A stretch of DNA of 64,000 nucleotides from CAYVXE01 sp964455375 (GCA_964455375.1 CAYVXE010000002.1:30598-94597); one strand, 5' to 3'; shown: positions 27,002 to 36,385, counted from the first letter of the stretch. Notes: a model not told the origin generated them from the sequence alone. Numbers and translations: made by a program.

Positions 27002-28216
27002 GTGAAAATGATGGAGAATAAGAGCTTAACAGATAATAGTCTGCCGGATGCGAGCGGTTACTTTGAGGAATTTGGCGGCAAGTTTATTCCTGAAGTTTTA
27101 TTGCCGGCGGTGGATGAATTGGAGGATGCGTATGCCGCCGTCAAAAATGATGACGCATTTCAGTCGGAGTTATTGCGCTATTTGCAGGACTATTCCGGGC
27201 GTCCTACGCCGCTGACGTTCTGCCCGCGCCTGACGGAAAAATATGGTGGCGCTAAGGTTTATCTCAAACGCGAAGATCTGAATCATACCGGGGCGCATAA
27301 AATAAACAACTGTTTGGGGCAGATTCTTTTGGCGAAAAGAATGGGGAAAAAGCGCATCATTGCGGAGACCGGCGCCGGTCAGCATGGTGTTGCGGTTGCA
27401 ACGGTGTCTGCAAAATTCGGCTTAAAATGTGTCGTTTACATGGGTGAAGAAGATACGCGGCGGCAACAGCTAAATGTTTTTCGGATGGAACTTTTAGGCG
27501 CTGACGTCATCCCGGTCAAATCCGGCAGCCGAACGTTGAAAGATGCCATCAACGAAGCCATTCGCGACTGGGTCACGAATGTTGGCGATACATTTTATTT
27601 GATTGGTTCCGTGGTGGGGCCGCACCCGTACCCCATGATGGTCAGGGACTTTCAGTCGGTGATCGGCCGTGAAACCAGGGAGCAAATGTTGCGGCAAACG
27701 ACCCACCTACCGGATTATGTGCTTGCCTGTGTTGGCGGCGGCAGCAACGCCATGGGCATGTTCTATCCGTTTCTGGCTGACCGGTCGGTGAAATTGTTTG
27801 GCGTCGAAGCTGCCGGAGAAGGATTAACAACGAATAAACATGCCGCGACCCTCACCGCTGGAACGCCCGGTGTTTTGCATGGCGCTTTGACTTACTTACT
27901 GCAGGATCAGGATGGTCAGATACAGGAAGCACATTCGATTTCTGCGGGGTTGGATTATCCCGCGGTGGGGCCTGAACATAGCTTCCTGAAAAAATCTGGA
28001 CGGGTACATTATACATCGGTCACGGACGAGGAAGCGCTCGATGCATTTTATCTGCTGGCGAAAACAGAGGGAATTTTGCCGGCTCTGGAAAGTTCGCATG
28101 CCATCGCACAAGCGGTAAAAATGCTGCCTGAAACCGACCCTGATGAACGAATGGTCATTTGTTTGTCAGGCAGAGGTGATAAGGATGTGGATATCATCAA
28201 ATCGTTAACTGTGTAA
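27002..28216 (+). CDS. trpB: Tryptophan synthase beta chain
   Basis: 404 residues from the GTG at 27002, which has GGAAGG 9 bases upstream; ATG at 27008 is the alternative. [15 protein letters not shown] contains the pyridoxal-phosphate Lys, [15 protein letters not shown] and [15 protein letters not shown] bind substrate and cofactor. The sequence is of the TrpB1 type, matching the adjacent trpA. It condenses indole and serine to tryptophan. A long N-terminal tail precedes the conserved [13 protein letters not shown]. Confidence 0.97.
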   Translation: MKMMENKSLTDNSLPDASGYFEEFGGKFIPEVLLPAVDELEDAYAAVKNDDAFQSELLRYLQDYSGRPTPLTFCPRLTEKYGGAKVYLKREDLNHTGAHKINNCLGQILLAKRMGKKRIIAETGAGQHGVAVATVSAKFGLKCVVYMGEEDTRRQQLNVFRMELLGADVIPVKSGSRTLKDAINEAIRDWVTNVGDTFYLIGSVVGPHPYPMMVRDFQSVIGRETREQMLRQTTHLPDYVLACVGGGSNAMGMFYPFLADRSVKLFGVEAAGEGLTTNKHAATLTAGTPGVLHGALTYLLQDQDGQIQEAHSISAGLDYPAVGPEHSFLKKSGRVHYTSVTDEEALDAFYLLAKTEGILPALESSHAIAQAVKMLPETDPDERMVICLSGRGDKDVDIIKSLTV

Positions 28217-28237
28217 CATCTAATTTTGTGAGATAAG

Positions 28238-29041
28238 ATGAATCGATTACAAAAAAGAATTGCAGAAAAAGTGGCTGCCGCGGAGAAAATGCTTTCTGTT
28301 TTTATCGCGGCGGGATTCCCAGAGTTGAATTCAACCCCTGACTATGTGCTGGCCTTTGAAAAAGCCGGCGCCGATTTTATCGAGATCGGTTTACCGTTTT
28401 CTGACCCCATCGCAGACGGACCGGTTATTCAACATGCATCGCAGATTGCCTTAAATAACGGGGTAACCTTAGAGAAATGTTTCCATCAAATCCACCTGAT
28501 TCGAAAGAGCAGCCAGATTCCAATTTTACTCATGGGCTATTTTAATCCAATTTTTAAATTTGGAGTAAAGAGTTTCTTACAGCAGGCTGAATCCTCTGGT
28601 GTCGACGGTTTGATTATCCCTGATTTGCTTCCAGAAGAATTCGCACGGTTTCAAAATGAATTTGCAACATCAACGATTGGGGTAAATTTCCTGATTTCTC
28701 CCAATACGGGTATGGAGAGAATCAAACATATCGATACGCTGACGCAATCATTTATTTATTGCACTTCTGTAACCGGCACGACCGGGGTTCGGGAAAACGT
28801 TTCTGCCGATTTGCATCGTTATTTGGTTCGGGTACGTGAGTCGGTTAAGCATCCTTACTTTGTGGGCTTTGGCATTGCAAATGAAAGGGAGGCGGAGCGA
28901 ATTTCCAGGGAATGTGACGGAATCATTGTCGGCAGTGCAGTGATTAAGAAGATTGACGAAGCACCCACCGGACAAAAGTTGGAAACGGCCTCAAGCTTTG
29001 TATCCCAATTAAAGGAGGCAATTGTAAATGGAGATTCATGA
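28238..29041 (+). CDS. trpA: Tryptophan synthase alpha chain
   Basis: 267 residues. FIEIGLPFSDPIADGPVIQ has the catalytic Glu, GLIIPDLLPEE the catalytic Asp, and TGTTGVRE and VGFGIANEREAE form the phosphate site. It cleaves indole glycerol phosphate and channels indole to TrpB. It is the last trp gene; the chorismate mutase gene starts 14 bases before its stop, with its AAGGAGG site lying inside trpA, so expression continues straight into the common aromatic pathway. Confidence 0.97.
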   Translation: MNRLQKRIAEKVAAAEKMLSVFIAAGFPELNSTPDYVLAFEKAGADFIEIGLPFSDPIADGPVIQHASQIALNNGVTLEKCFHQIHLIRKSSQIPILLMGYFNPIFKFGVKSFLQQAESSGVDGLIIPDLLPEEFARFQNEFATSTIGVNFLISPNTGMERIKHIDTLTQSFIYCTSVTGTTGVRENVSADLHRYLVRVRESVKHPYFVGFGIANEREAERISRECDGIIVGSAVIKKIDEAPTGQKLETASSFVSQLKEAIVNGDS

Positions 29042-29312
29042 TTGGCGAAAAAAGATCGATGCGATCGATGCTGAAATATTATGTCTGCTGAATAAACGGG
29101 CGGAGTGTACCATTGCGATTGGGTTTCTGAAGGCAAAACATCACTTGCCTGTTTATGTTCCTCAACGGGAAACAGAAATCTTAAACCGTCTGATGTCAGA
29201 AAATCGAGGCCCGTTAACGGCAGATGGTGTCAAACGAATCTTTGAACGCATTATTGATGAATCAAGAAAATTGGAAAAGGACAAAATGTTAAAAAATAAC
29301 CAAAAGGATTAA
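29028..29312 (+). CDS. Chorismate mutase (AroQ-class, monofunctional)
   Basis: 94 residues, all helical, of the AroQ/CM_2 fold: RKKIDAIDAEILCLLNKRAE at the start with the catalytic Arg, Lys in IGFLKAKH, VPQRETEIL and a closing helix RIFERIIDESRKLE. It converts chorismate to prephenate, the branch point toward Tyr and Phe. It is a free-standing domain, not fused to DAHP synthase, TyrA or prephenate dehydratase, though it sits directly before the DAHP synthase gene (3-base gap), and complexes between the two are known in other bacteria. Confidence 0.93.
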   Translation: MEIHDWRKKIDAIDAEILCLLNKRAECTIAIGFLKAKHHLPVYVPQRETEILNRLMSENRGPLTADGVKRIFERIIDESRKLEKDKMLKNNQKD

Positions 29313-29315
29313 AAA

Positions 29316-30329
29316 ATGGTCGTCGTAATGAAAGAAAATGCCACAGAGGAAAATATTCAGAAAGTCGTTTCAAAATTGACGGAAATGAATTTTGATGTGC
29401 ACCGGTCAACGGGCGTCAATCAAACCGTTCTCGGCGCGGTGGGTGACAAACGCGGGATTGAAGTGCGCAGCTTTGAGTTAATGGAGGATGTACAAAAGGT
29501 TGTTCCAATTACTCAGCCGTACAAATTGGCCAGTCGGGCATTCAAACCCGAAGACTCTGTCATTAAAATAAAAGATGTAGCCGTTGGTGGAGACACCTTG
29601 GTTATGTTTGCCGGTCCGTGCTCCATTGAAAATCGGGAGGCAATTTTACAAACTGCCGAAATTGTGAAGAAGGCCGGCGCTACGGTTTTGCGCGGAGGGG
29701 CATATAAACCGCGCACATCTCCTTACAGTTTCCAGGGATTGGGCGAAGAGGGATTGAAGTACATGCGCGAAGCTGCAAACCTGCATGGGTTGATCTCTGT
29801 TTCTGAAGTCATGGAAAGCAGTCAGATTCCAATTCTTGTGGAATATGTGGATATTCTTCAGGTTGGCGCCCGAAACATGCAAAATTTTACCTTGTTGCGG
29901 GATTTAGGAAAAATCAGAAAGCCGGTTTTATTGAAGCGCGGGATGTCTGCAACCATCGAAGAGCTTTTGATGTCTGCTGAGTACATCATGGCCGGCGGAA
30001 ACTTTCAGGTCATTTTGTGTGAGCGCGGCATTCGTACATTTGAAAAATATACACGAAACACGTTAGATATTTCTGCGATCCCTGTCGTGAAAAAACTAAG
30101 CCACCTGCCCATCATCGCTGACCCCAGCCATGCGACGGGACGGCGGGATAAAGTGGCGCCCATGGCCAGGGCAGCCATCGCCGCCGGATGTGACGGTCTC
30201 ATCGTGGAAGTTCATCAAAATCCCGACGAAGCGCTTTCCGACGGCCCGCAGTCGCTGTATCCGGAACAGTTTAAGAAATTAATGAGCGAACTCAAAATTA
30301 TTGCCAAAGCCGTTGGAAAACACTGGTAA
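29316..30329 (+). CDS. aroF: 3-deoxy-7-phosphoheptulonate (DAHP) synthase, type I-beta with N-terminal regulatory domain
   Basis: 337 residues. Residues 1 to about 70 form a ferredoxin-like domain as in the Thermotoga enzyme, where it confers feedback inhibition by Tyr or Phe. The barrel follows: MFAGPCSIEN, RGGAYKPRTSPYSFQGLG, KRGMSATIEE and IADPSHATGRRD hold the metal and substrate residues. It catalyses the first step of the shikimate pathway. Finding this committed step inside the trp transcript means that the attenuator would set flux into the whole pathway. Feedback by aromatic end products is inference from domain layout. Confidence 0.95.
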   Translation: MVVVMKENATEENIQKVVSKLTEMNFDVHRSTGVNQTVLGAVGDKRGIEVRSFELMEDVQKVVPITQPYKLASRAFKPEDSVIKIKDVAVGGDTLVMFAGPCSIENREAILQTAEIVKKAGATVLRGGAYKPRTSPYSFQGLGEEGLKYMREAANLHGLISVSEVMESSQIPILVEYVDILQVGARNMQNFTLLRDLGKIRKPVLLKRGMSATIEELLMSAEYIMAGGNFQVILCERGIRTFEKYTRNTLDISAIPVVKKLSHLPIIADPSHATGRRDKVAPMARAAIAAGCDGLIVEVHQNPDEALSDGPQSLYPEQFKKLMSELKIIAKAVGKHW

Positions 30330-30386
30330 AATTACTTGAAAATTACTTCCGGTTTGGTTATACTTGTCTGAAAGTGAGGATTATGT

Positions 30387-31481
30387 TTGTTTGAAAAAAT
30401 TACGATTATCGGGCTGGGACTCATTGGCGGTTCGCTAGCTGCGGCATTTAAGCGTAAAAATATTTCTGCTGAAATCATAGGTGTCGATGAAAACGTCGTT
30501 TTAGAGAAGGCATCGGCGGCCGGGTTGATCGCATCCGGGTTTGGTTTGGGGAAGATTGAGCAAGCAGTCGGCGGGGCGGATTTGATTTTTTTGGCAACGC
30601 CAATTCAATCGGTTTTTGACTTGTTGCCACATGTGGGAAAATACGCAAAAGCCGGTACGCTCATCTCCGATGTTGGCAGCACAAAACGTTTAATCGTTGC
30701 GGAAGCCGCGAAGTGCCTTCCAGCCAACGTTTATTTTCTTGGCGGTCATCCGATGACCGGTTCCGAAAAAAAAGGATTAGATGCGGCGGATCCGTTTTTG
30801 TTCGAAAATAGTTATTATGTGATTGCGGAATCGCCAGACGTTCCGACGACTCTTCAGGATGGATTTGTTCGCTTGATTGAGTACATTGGCGCAAAAGTCA
30901 TTTGTATGCAGGCAGATGTGCACGACGAAGTTGCAGCGGTGGTCAGCCATTTACCGCAATTACTTGCCGTTGCTCTCATGACGCATGTGGCTTCCCTGAA
31001 CGATGAAAATTCGATGTATTTGAAGTTGGCTGCGGGCGGCTTTCAAGATATGACCAGGGTGGCGTCAAGCCCGTATTCCACCTGGGAACATATTCTCAAA
31101 ACCAATACCGGAAATATTCGACGCGCATTGGATTCATTCGTCGGGACGCTTACGGATGTGGGAAATTTGATAGCCGACGATTCACTTGAACAGATATTTG
31201 AACGGGCTGCAAGAGACCGCCTGTCAATTCCGAAAGATATGCGCGGATTTATGCACCCGCATTTTGATGTTTCTGTGGTGGTTGAAGACAAGCCCGGGAT
31301 TTTGGCAGAAATTACCGGGATTCTGGCAGGAACGAATCTGAATATAAAGGACATTGAGATTTTGAAAGTGCGGGAAGGAGATGCGGGAACATTGCGAATG
31401 GCATTTGCCAGCAAACAGGAACGGCAAGAAGCTGTACGCGTGTTACGGCAGCGCTATTTTCAAGTAACTGAAAGGGACTGA
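30387..31481 (+). CDS. tyrA: Prephenate dehydrogenase with C-terminal ACT domain
   Basis: 364 residues, starting with a TTG at 30387 (MFEKITIIGLGLIGG); AGGA at 30377-30380 is 6 bases upstream. An ATG at 30383 in another frame gives only ATG-TTT-GTT-TGA, which overlaps the start. The N-terminal Rossmann motif GLGLIGGSLA, GGHPMTGSEKKG and VVSHLPQLLAVAL identify the TyrA family; the final 70 residues (VVVEDKPGILAEITGILAG) are an ACT domain, a usual site of tyrosine feedback. It oxidises prephenate to hydroxyphenylpyruvate with NAD. Arogenate use cannot be excluded. Confidence 0.95.
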   Translation: MFEKITIIGLGLIGGSLAAAFKRKNISAEIIGVDENVVLEKASAAGLIASGFGLGKIEQAVGGADLIFLATPIQSVFDLLPHVGKYAKAGTLISDVGSTKRLIVAEAAKCLPANVYFLGGHPMTGSEKKGLDAADPFLFENSYYVIAESPDVPTTLQDGFVRLIEYIGAKVICMQADVHDEVAAVVSHLPQLLAVALMTHVASLNDENSMYLKLAAGGFQDMTRVASSPYSTWEHILKTNTGNIRRALDSFVGTLTDVGNLIADDSLEQIFERAARDRLSIPKDMRGFMHPHFDVSVVVEDKPGILAEITGILAGTNLNIKDIEILKVREGDAGTLRMAFASKQERQEAVRVLRQRYFQVTERD

Positions 31482-31490
31482 ATTTTTTCA

Positions 31491-32771
31491 ATGGATCAAA
31501 TTATTCAACCAGCCAAAAAACTGTCTGGTATCGTCAGGTTGCCCGGAGATAAGTCCATTTCTCACCGGGCTTTATTGCTTTCTGGAATCGCCGAAGGTAC
31601 CTCGAGTCTGGAAAATTTAAATAATGGTGTGGACGTTACAAGCACCATGAACTGTATGAAAAAACTCGGCGTCAGATTTTCTGAGGACAAGGGTATCTTG
31701 CGGGTTGCCGGTAAAGGCCCGGCATTAGCAGCGCCGTCTGAAACGTTAGATGTTGGTAATTCCGGCACAACGATTCGGATATTATCCGGTATTTTAGCCG
31801 GGCAAAATTTTACGACAACGATCAGTGGGGACGATTCCATCCGGCGGCGCCCCATGGGGCGAATCATCGAGCCGTTGACAAAAATGGGTGTCAATATCGA
31901 AGCGGTGGAAAATGAATTTGCACCGTTGACCATTCAGGGTGGCCATTTGCAGGCAGTCCATTATGCTTTACCGATGGCAAGCGCTCAGGTGAAGTCCTGT
32001 ATTTTAATGGCAGCACTGTTTGCCAGAGGCACAACCGAAATTCGGGAACCGGGCATGACCAGAGATCACACGGAAATCATGCTCAAGAGATTTGGCGCAC
32101 AGATTGAAAAGGAGCGCCTGACGGTTTCGTTGACCGGCCCCGCAAGACTTGAAGCACAAAATGTCATCGTCCCCGGGGATTTGTCGGCAGCGGCTTTTTT
32201 CCTGGCCGCCGGCTGTCTGGTGAATGGTGCAGAAATATTAATTCCCAATGTGGGGGTCAACCCCACCCGGAAAGCGTTTATTTCGCTTTTGTGTGACATG
32301 GGGGCTGAAATTGATATGCTCAATATTGTGACATCAGGAAATGAGATTAAAGCTGATTTTGTCGTCAGGCAGTCTAAGTTAAAAGGGATTACTATTTCCG
32401 GTGCAATTATTCCGCAAATTATCGATGAACTGCCAATCATTGCGGTCATGGCCACCCAGGCGGAGGGCGTCACAGAAGTCAGTAACGCCCGGGAATTGCG
32501 TGTGAAAGAGTCCGATCGTATCAAATCCATCGTTTCCAATTTGACAAAAATGGGTGCCGCCGTGGAAGAACGCGAGGATGGATTCATTATTGAAGGCCCG
32601 GTTAAACTCAATGCTGCAGCTCTTGACAGCTTTCATGATCACCGGATTGCCATGGCCTTTGCCGTCGCTGCTTTAGTGGCGGATTCCGAAAGTACCATTC
32701 AACATGCTGAATGCGTCGATATCAGTTTCCCTGCATTCTATGATGAACTGGAAAACATAACCGAGCATTGA
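31491..32771 (+). CDS. aroA: 3-phosphoshikimate 1-carboxyvinyltransferase (EPSP synthase)
   Basis: 426 residues. PGDKSISHRALLLSG at the start, LDVGNSGTTIRILSGIL, RELRVKESDRI and DHRIAMAFAVAAL are the defining motifs of the two-domain inside-out barrel. The sequence GNSGTTIRI is of the class II-like type rather than the enterobacterial GNAGTAMRP. It joins phosphoenolpyruvate to shikimate 3-phosphate. The start of aroE follows its stop codon directly. Confidence 0.96.
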   Translation: MDQIIQPAKKLSGIVRLPGDKSISHRALLLSGIAEGTSSLENLNNGVDVTSTMNCMKKLGVRFSEDKGILRVAGKGPALAAPSETLDVGNSGTTIRILSGILAGQNFTTTISGDDSIRRRPMGRIIEPLTKMGVNIEAVENEFAPLTIQGGHLQAVHYALPMASAQVKSCILMAALFARGTTEIREPGMTRDHTEIMLKRFGAQIEKERLTVSLTGPARLEAQNVIVPGDLSAAAFFLAAGCLVNGAEILIPNVGVNPTRKAFISLLCDMGAEIDMLNIVTSGNEIKADFVVRQSKLKGITISGAIIPQIIDELPIIAVMATQAEGVTEVSNARELRVKESDRIKSIVSNLTKMGAAVEEREDGFIIEGPVKLNAAALDSFHDHRIAMAFAVAALVADSESTIQHAECVDISFPAFYDELENITEH

Positions 32772-33650
32772 ATGATGATTAAACTCGGCATCGTAGGACA
32801 TCCGCTGGCTCATTCATTGTCCCCGGATTTGCATGCGTATTTACTAAACAGGTTGCACAAAAATGGTGAGTACCTACGGTATGAATGTGATGAATGGGCA
32901 CTGCCGGATTTAATGCGGCAATTCGTACAAAGTGACCTGACCGGATTTAATGTTACGATTCCCTACAAAAAAACGATCATGCCGTTTTTAAATAAGATGA
33001 CCCCTGCTGCAGAATTCATCGGTGCGGTGAATACAGTGCATCTGAAAACAGGTAAGTTTTTGGGTTACAATACGGACTGTCTCGGATTTAAACAGGCATT
33101 AGAAAGACGGAATGTAACGGTAAAAAGTAAAACAGCAGTGGTCTTTGGTGCGGGCGGCGCGGCGCGTGCCGTATGTTTTCAATTGCTGGAGTCCGGTGTT
33201 TCTGCACTTCGAATTTTTAACCGTACGTTACCTTCGGCTGAGAAAATAGCCAGGGATCTTCAAGCCAGGTTTTCTTCCTGCAAAATTGAATTTCAGGACT
33301 TGGATTCGGCGAAAACAGCACAGCAAATGCTGGAAGCTGATCTATTTGTGAATACCACGTCTTTGGGAATGTGGCCTCATGTCGATTCGACGCCGTTCGT
33401 GTTTAAATCTGATTTATCGAACAAAGTCGTGGTGGATGTCGTTTACAATCCGTTACGAACGAAGTTTCTGCAATTGGCGGAAGACTTACATGCTGAAACG
33501 GTGGACGGTCTGGATATGTTTGTTTTTCAGGGCGTCGAAGCGTTGAAAATCTGGTTGAACATCGAAGACAGCATTGACTTTAATTATCTAGAGCTTAGAA
33601 ATATATTAGAGGGAAAAATTAAAATCGTATGGGACAGCTTAGATATTTAA
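32772..33650 (+). CDS. aroE: Shikimate dehydrogenase
   Basis: 292 residues. GHPLAHSLSPDLHAYLL carries the shikimate-binding Ser pair, FNVTIPYKK the catalytic Lys, NTD the catalytic Asp, and GAGGAARAVCFQLL the NADP loop. It reduces 3-dehydroshikimate. The ATG at 32772 immediately follows the aroA stop; a second ATG at 32775 is equally possible. It overlaps aroC by 22 bases. Confidence 0.95.
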   Translation: MMIKLGIVGHPLAHSLSPDLHAYLLNRLHKNGEYLRYECDEWALPDLMRQFVQSDLTGFNVTIPYKKTIMPFLNKMTPAAEFIGAVNTVHLKTGKFLGYNTDCLGFKQALERRNVTVKSKTAVVFGAGGAARAVCFQLLESGVSALRIFNRTLPSAEKIARDLQARFSSCKIEFQDLDSAKTAQQMLEADLFVNTTSLGMWPHVDSTPFVFKSDLSNKVVVDVVYNPLRTKFLQLAEDLHAETVDGLDMFVFQGVEALKIWLNIEDSIDFNYLELRNILEGKIKIVWDSLDI

Positions 33651-34828
33651 CCGCGGGTGAATCGCACGGACAGGGGTTGGTGGGAATCATCGAAGGAATT
33701 CCTGCCGGCCTGGAAATTCATGAAGATGATATTTTCCATCAGTTGCAGCGGCGGCAGTTAGGGTACGGTCGCGGCGGCCGGATGAAAATCGAAACAGATC
33801 GTGCACGAATTCTCTCCGGCGTGCGGTTTGGCAAAACCCTTGGCAGTCCAATCGCCATGTTCATTGAAAATAAGGATTGGAAAAACTGGCAGACAAAAAT
33901 GTCGGTGGAAGAAATCGGGGAAGCGGTGAAAAAGGTTACGGTTCCGCGGCCTGGCCACGCCGATCTGGCCGGAAGTATCAAATACGGTCAGGACGATATC
34001 AGAAATATTCTTGAACGTGCCAGCGCCAGGGAAACAGCGATGCGTGTGGCTTTGGCGGCCATTGCCCGAAAGTTCTTAGCTGAGTTTGGGATACATATTT
34101 TAAGCCATGTAACACAAATTTATCATAAAAAAAGTGCTATTTCATTTCTCAATTATGGAAATGAAAAATTTAAGCTGCCATGTGAGATATCTGAGGTCAA
34201 TGCTTTTGCAGATAAATCCCCTGTCCGCTGTCTTGATACAGGGGTTGAAGCCGAAATGATTCAGTCCATCGAATTTGCCAAAAAACAGGGCGACACGGTT
34301 GGCGGAATTTTTGAAGTGTGTGCTGTGAATGTTCCCGTCGGGCTTGGCAGTCACATTCAGTGGGATCGAAAATTAGACGCCCGAATTGGTGCAGCGATGA
34401 TGAGCATTCCGGCCATGAAAGGGGTAGAAATCGGTTTGGGATTTTCTGCGGCAGCAAAGTTTGGCTCAGAGGTCCACGACCCGATTCATTTTGATGAAAG
34501 CAGACAGGCCTATTCGCGTCCGAGCAACCACGCCGGCGGCCTCGAAGGAGGCATCACCAACGGCATGCCGCTTGTGGTCCGCGTGGCCATGAAGCCCATT
34601 TCAACATTGATGAAGCCACTGGATTCCGTGGACATGCAGACAAAAGAGAACGTACAGGCGCATATCGAGCGTAGTGACTATTGCGCCGTACCCGCCGCAT
34701 CTGTGATCGGGGAAGCGATGCTCAGCCTGGTTCTGGCGGATGCATGTCTGGAAAAGTTCGGCGGCGACGCCATTCAGGAAATACTGCAGTCATTTCATTC
34801 CTGGCAGCAGAATGCCTCTCAATCATAA
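33629..34828 (+). CDS. aroC: Chorismate synthase
   Basis: 399 residues. TAGESHGQGLVGIIEGIPAG, PRPGHADLAGSIKYG, RASARETAMRVALAA and SNHAGGLEGGITNG are the signature segments, with the catalytic His residues present. It forms chorismate from EPSP using reduced flavin. Its 3' end overlaps the aroK start by 17 bases. Confidence 0.96.
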   Translation: MGQLRYLTAGESHGQGLVGIIEGIPAGLEIHEDDIFHQLQRRQLGYGRGGRMKIETDRARILSGVRFGKTLGSPIAMFIENKDWKNWQTKMSVEEIGEAVKKVTVPRPGHADLAGSIKYGQDDIRNILERASARETAMRVALAAIARKFLAEFGIHILSHVTQIYHKKSAISFLNYGNEKFKLPCEISEVNAFADKSPVRCLDTGVEAEMIQSIEFAKKQGDTVGGIFEVCAVNVPVGLGSHIQWDRKLDARIGAAMMSIPAMKGVEIGLGFSAAAKFGSEVHDPIHFDESRQAYSRPSNHAGGLEGGITNGMPLVVRVAMKPISTLMKPLDSVDMQTKENVQAHIERSDYCAVPAASVIGEAMLSLVLADACLEKFGGDAIQEILQSFHSWQQNASQS

Positions 34829-35345
34829 AAATTTGTTTTTAACCGGATTTATGGGTTCCGGTAAAACGACGGTGGGCCGGATTTTGGCAACGAAATTGAA
34901 GCGGCCGTTTTTTGATGCGGATAGCCTCATAGAAGCATCTGGGGGGAAATCGATTGCGGAAATTTTTGCCGAACAGGGTGAAACAAGCTTCCGCAACTTG
35001 GAGTCCGACATCATTGAGAAAGTGTCCGAAGAACAATCTGCCGTCATTGCTTTGGGTGGTGGTGCTATCATGCGAGCAAAAAATGTTGCGGTGATCAGGC
35101 ATAATGGAATTCTAATCTACCTGAACGTTCCTTTTCATCTCCTGTTCTCAAGAATAACCACTGAAGAGGGCAGACCGTTAGTTGCAAAACTGGAGAAATC
35201 TCAGCAGTGGAAAAAATTGAAACAACTGTTTGACTCAAGAGTAACAACCTATGAACAGGCGGATGTTATCATTGAATGTGGCACTGAAAACACACCTGAA
35301 GAAATTGTATCTAAAATTATTTATTCCTTGGAAGAGGTGTCATGA
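34812..35345 (+). CDS. aroK: Shikimate kinase
   Basis: 177 residues from the ATG at 34812; the frame is open to 34740 but the upstream part lies inside aroC and is not conserved. GFMGSGKTTVGRILA is the Walker A loop, FFDADSLIE and GETSFRNLE bind shikimate, LGGGAI is the Walker B-like turn and the lid carries EEGRPL with its Arg. It phosphorylates shikimate. Overlaps aroQ by four bases (ATGA). Confidence 0.95.
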   Translation: MPLNHKNLFLTGFMGSGKTTVGRILATKLKRPFFDADSLIEASGGKSIAEIFAEQGETSFRNLESDIIEKVSEEQSAVIALGGGAIMRAKNVAVIRHNGILIYLNVPFHLLFSRITTEEGRPLVAKLEKSQQWKKLKQLFDSRVTTYEQADVIIECGTENTPEEIVSKIIYSLEEVS

Positions 35346-36202
35346 AAAATATACTGGTTATTAATGGTCCCAACCTGAATCTTTTAGGGGAACGTGAACC
35401 GGAAATTTACGGTTCGGAAACACTTGCGGAGTTGACCGAAGCCCTTGCTGTTTATTGTAAGAAGATGAACATGGAAATGAGGAGTTTTCAATCAAATCAT
35501 GAAGGTGAAATCATCGATGTGATGCATGCAAACCGGAAATGGGCAAACGGTATTATTTTGAATCCCGGGGCGCTAACGCACTACAGTTACGCTCTGCGTG
35601 ATGCCGTTGCTTCTGTAAACCTCCCGACCATTGAAGTGCATTTATCGGATATCATGAATAGGGAAGCATTCAGAAAGCAGTCTGTCGTTGAAGACGTCTG
35701 TGCAGAAAGGTTCATCGGTCTGGGCCGGGACGGTTATTTTCGAGCCGTGGAATTTTTGGCTGGTTTGGGTGTTCTTAAAAAGCTGGAGGAATTCATAGCA
35801 TCCAGTCAGGATAAAGATGCTGTCTTAAAAAAGGCTGTGAAACTTTTGAAAGATTTATTTCCAAAATACACCTGGGTTGGCATATATTTGAAAGAGGGCG
35901 AGGAACTGGTGTTGCATAATTTTATCGGGAAACCCACACCCCATGTGAGGATTCCTGTGGGGAGCGGAATTTGTGGCGCCGCAGCATCTGAGAAGCAGTC
36001 AATTATTGTGGACGATGTCAATGCCGATTCTCGCTATTTAGCCTGCAGTGTTGAAACGCGTTCAGAAATTGTCGTCCCGATTATGAGTGCAGTAGACGTG
36101 TTTGGTGAAATCGATATTGACAGTGACGAGAATGCCATTTTTCATGATGGTGATCGCAAAATGTTGGAAGAATGCTCACGGCTACTTTTAGACGTATTTT
36201 GA
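35342..36202 (+). CDS. aroQ: Type II 3-dehydroquinate dehydratase fused to a GAF domain resembling free Met-R-sulfoxide reductase
   Basis: 286 residues, about twice the usual AroQ length. Residues 1-148 are complete AroQ: NGPNLNLLGEREPEIYG with the catalytic Arg and Tyr, NHEGEIID, LNPGALTHYS and EVHLSDIMNRE. Residues 152-286 are a GAF domain whose segments WVGIYL, VRIPVGSGICGAAASE, YLACSVETRSEIVVP and IDIDSD match the fRMsr (YebR) group. Cys211 and Cys235 fall at two of the three fRMsr cysteine sites, including the catalytic one; the third position is His201. No stop or frameshift lies between the halves. Whether the GAF part reduces methionine sulfoxide or binds a ligand to regulate AroQ is open. 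It is the last gene of the super-operon. Confidence 0.93.
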   Translation: MKNILVINGPNLNLLGEREPEIYGSETLAELTEALAVYCKKMNMEMRSFQSNHEGEIIDVMHANRKWANGIILNPGALTHYSYALRDAVASVNLPTIEVHLSDIMNREAFRKQSVVEDVCAERFIGLGRDGYFRAVEFLAGLGVLKKLEEFIASSQDKDAVLKKAVKLLKDLFPKYTWVGIYLKEGEELVLHNFIGKPTPHVRIPVGSGICGAAASEKQSIIVDDVNADSRYLACSVETRSEIVVPIMSAVDVFGEIDIDSDENAIFHDGDRKMLEECSRLLLDVF

Positions 36203-36385
36203 TTTCTGCCAAAGTAACAGGTTTTGCTTCATTCTGGCAAAAAACGAGTTTGTGAAAAATTAGAATGTTAAATTAAATAGAGATAAGTCTTTTAAATTCA
36301 GATGTCTTTTCAAATTTGGAATAGTTGTTGCTTATTTGAATTGAACGGAATTAATAAGACGTTTTGACATATATAAAAGGTAACT

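Noticed and set aside
32066..32611. Minus-strand open frame of 181 residues opposite aroA
   Set aside because: Fully inside a conserved EPSP synthase gene; no independent support.
36230..36250. TGGCA-containing sequence as a sigma-54 promoter for lon
   Set aside because: CTGGCAAAAAACGAGTTTG lacks a proper -12 box and lies too far from the start codon to be convincing.
36203..36250. Terminator after aroQ
   Set aside because: TGCCA and TGGCA can pair over a long loop, but the stem is five bases and is followed by A, not T.
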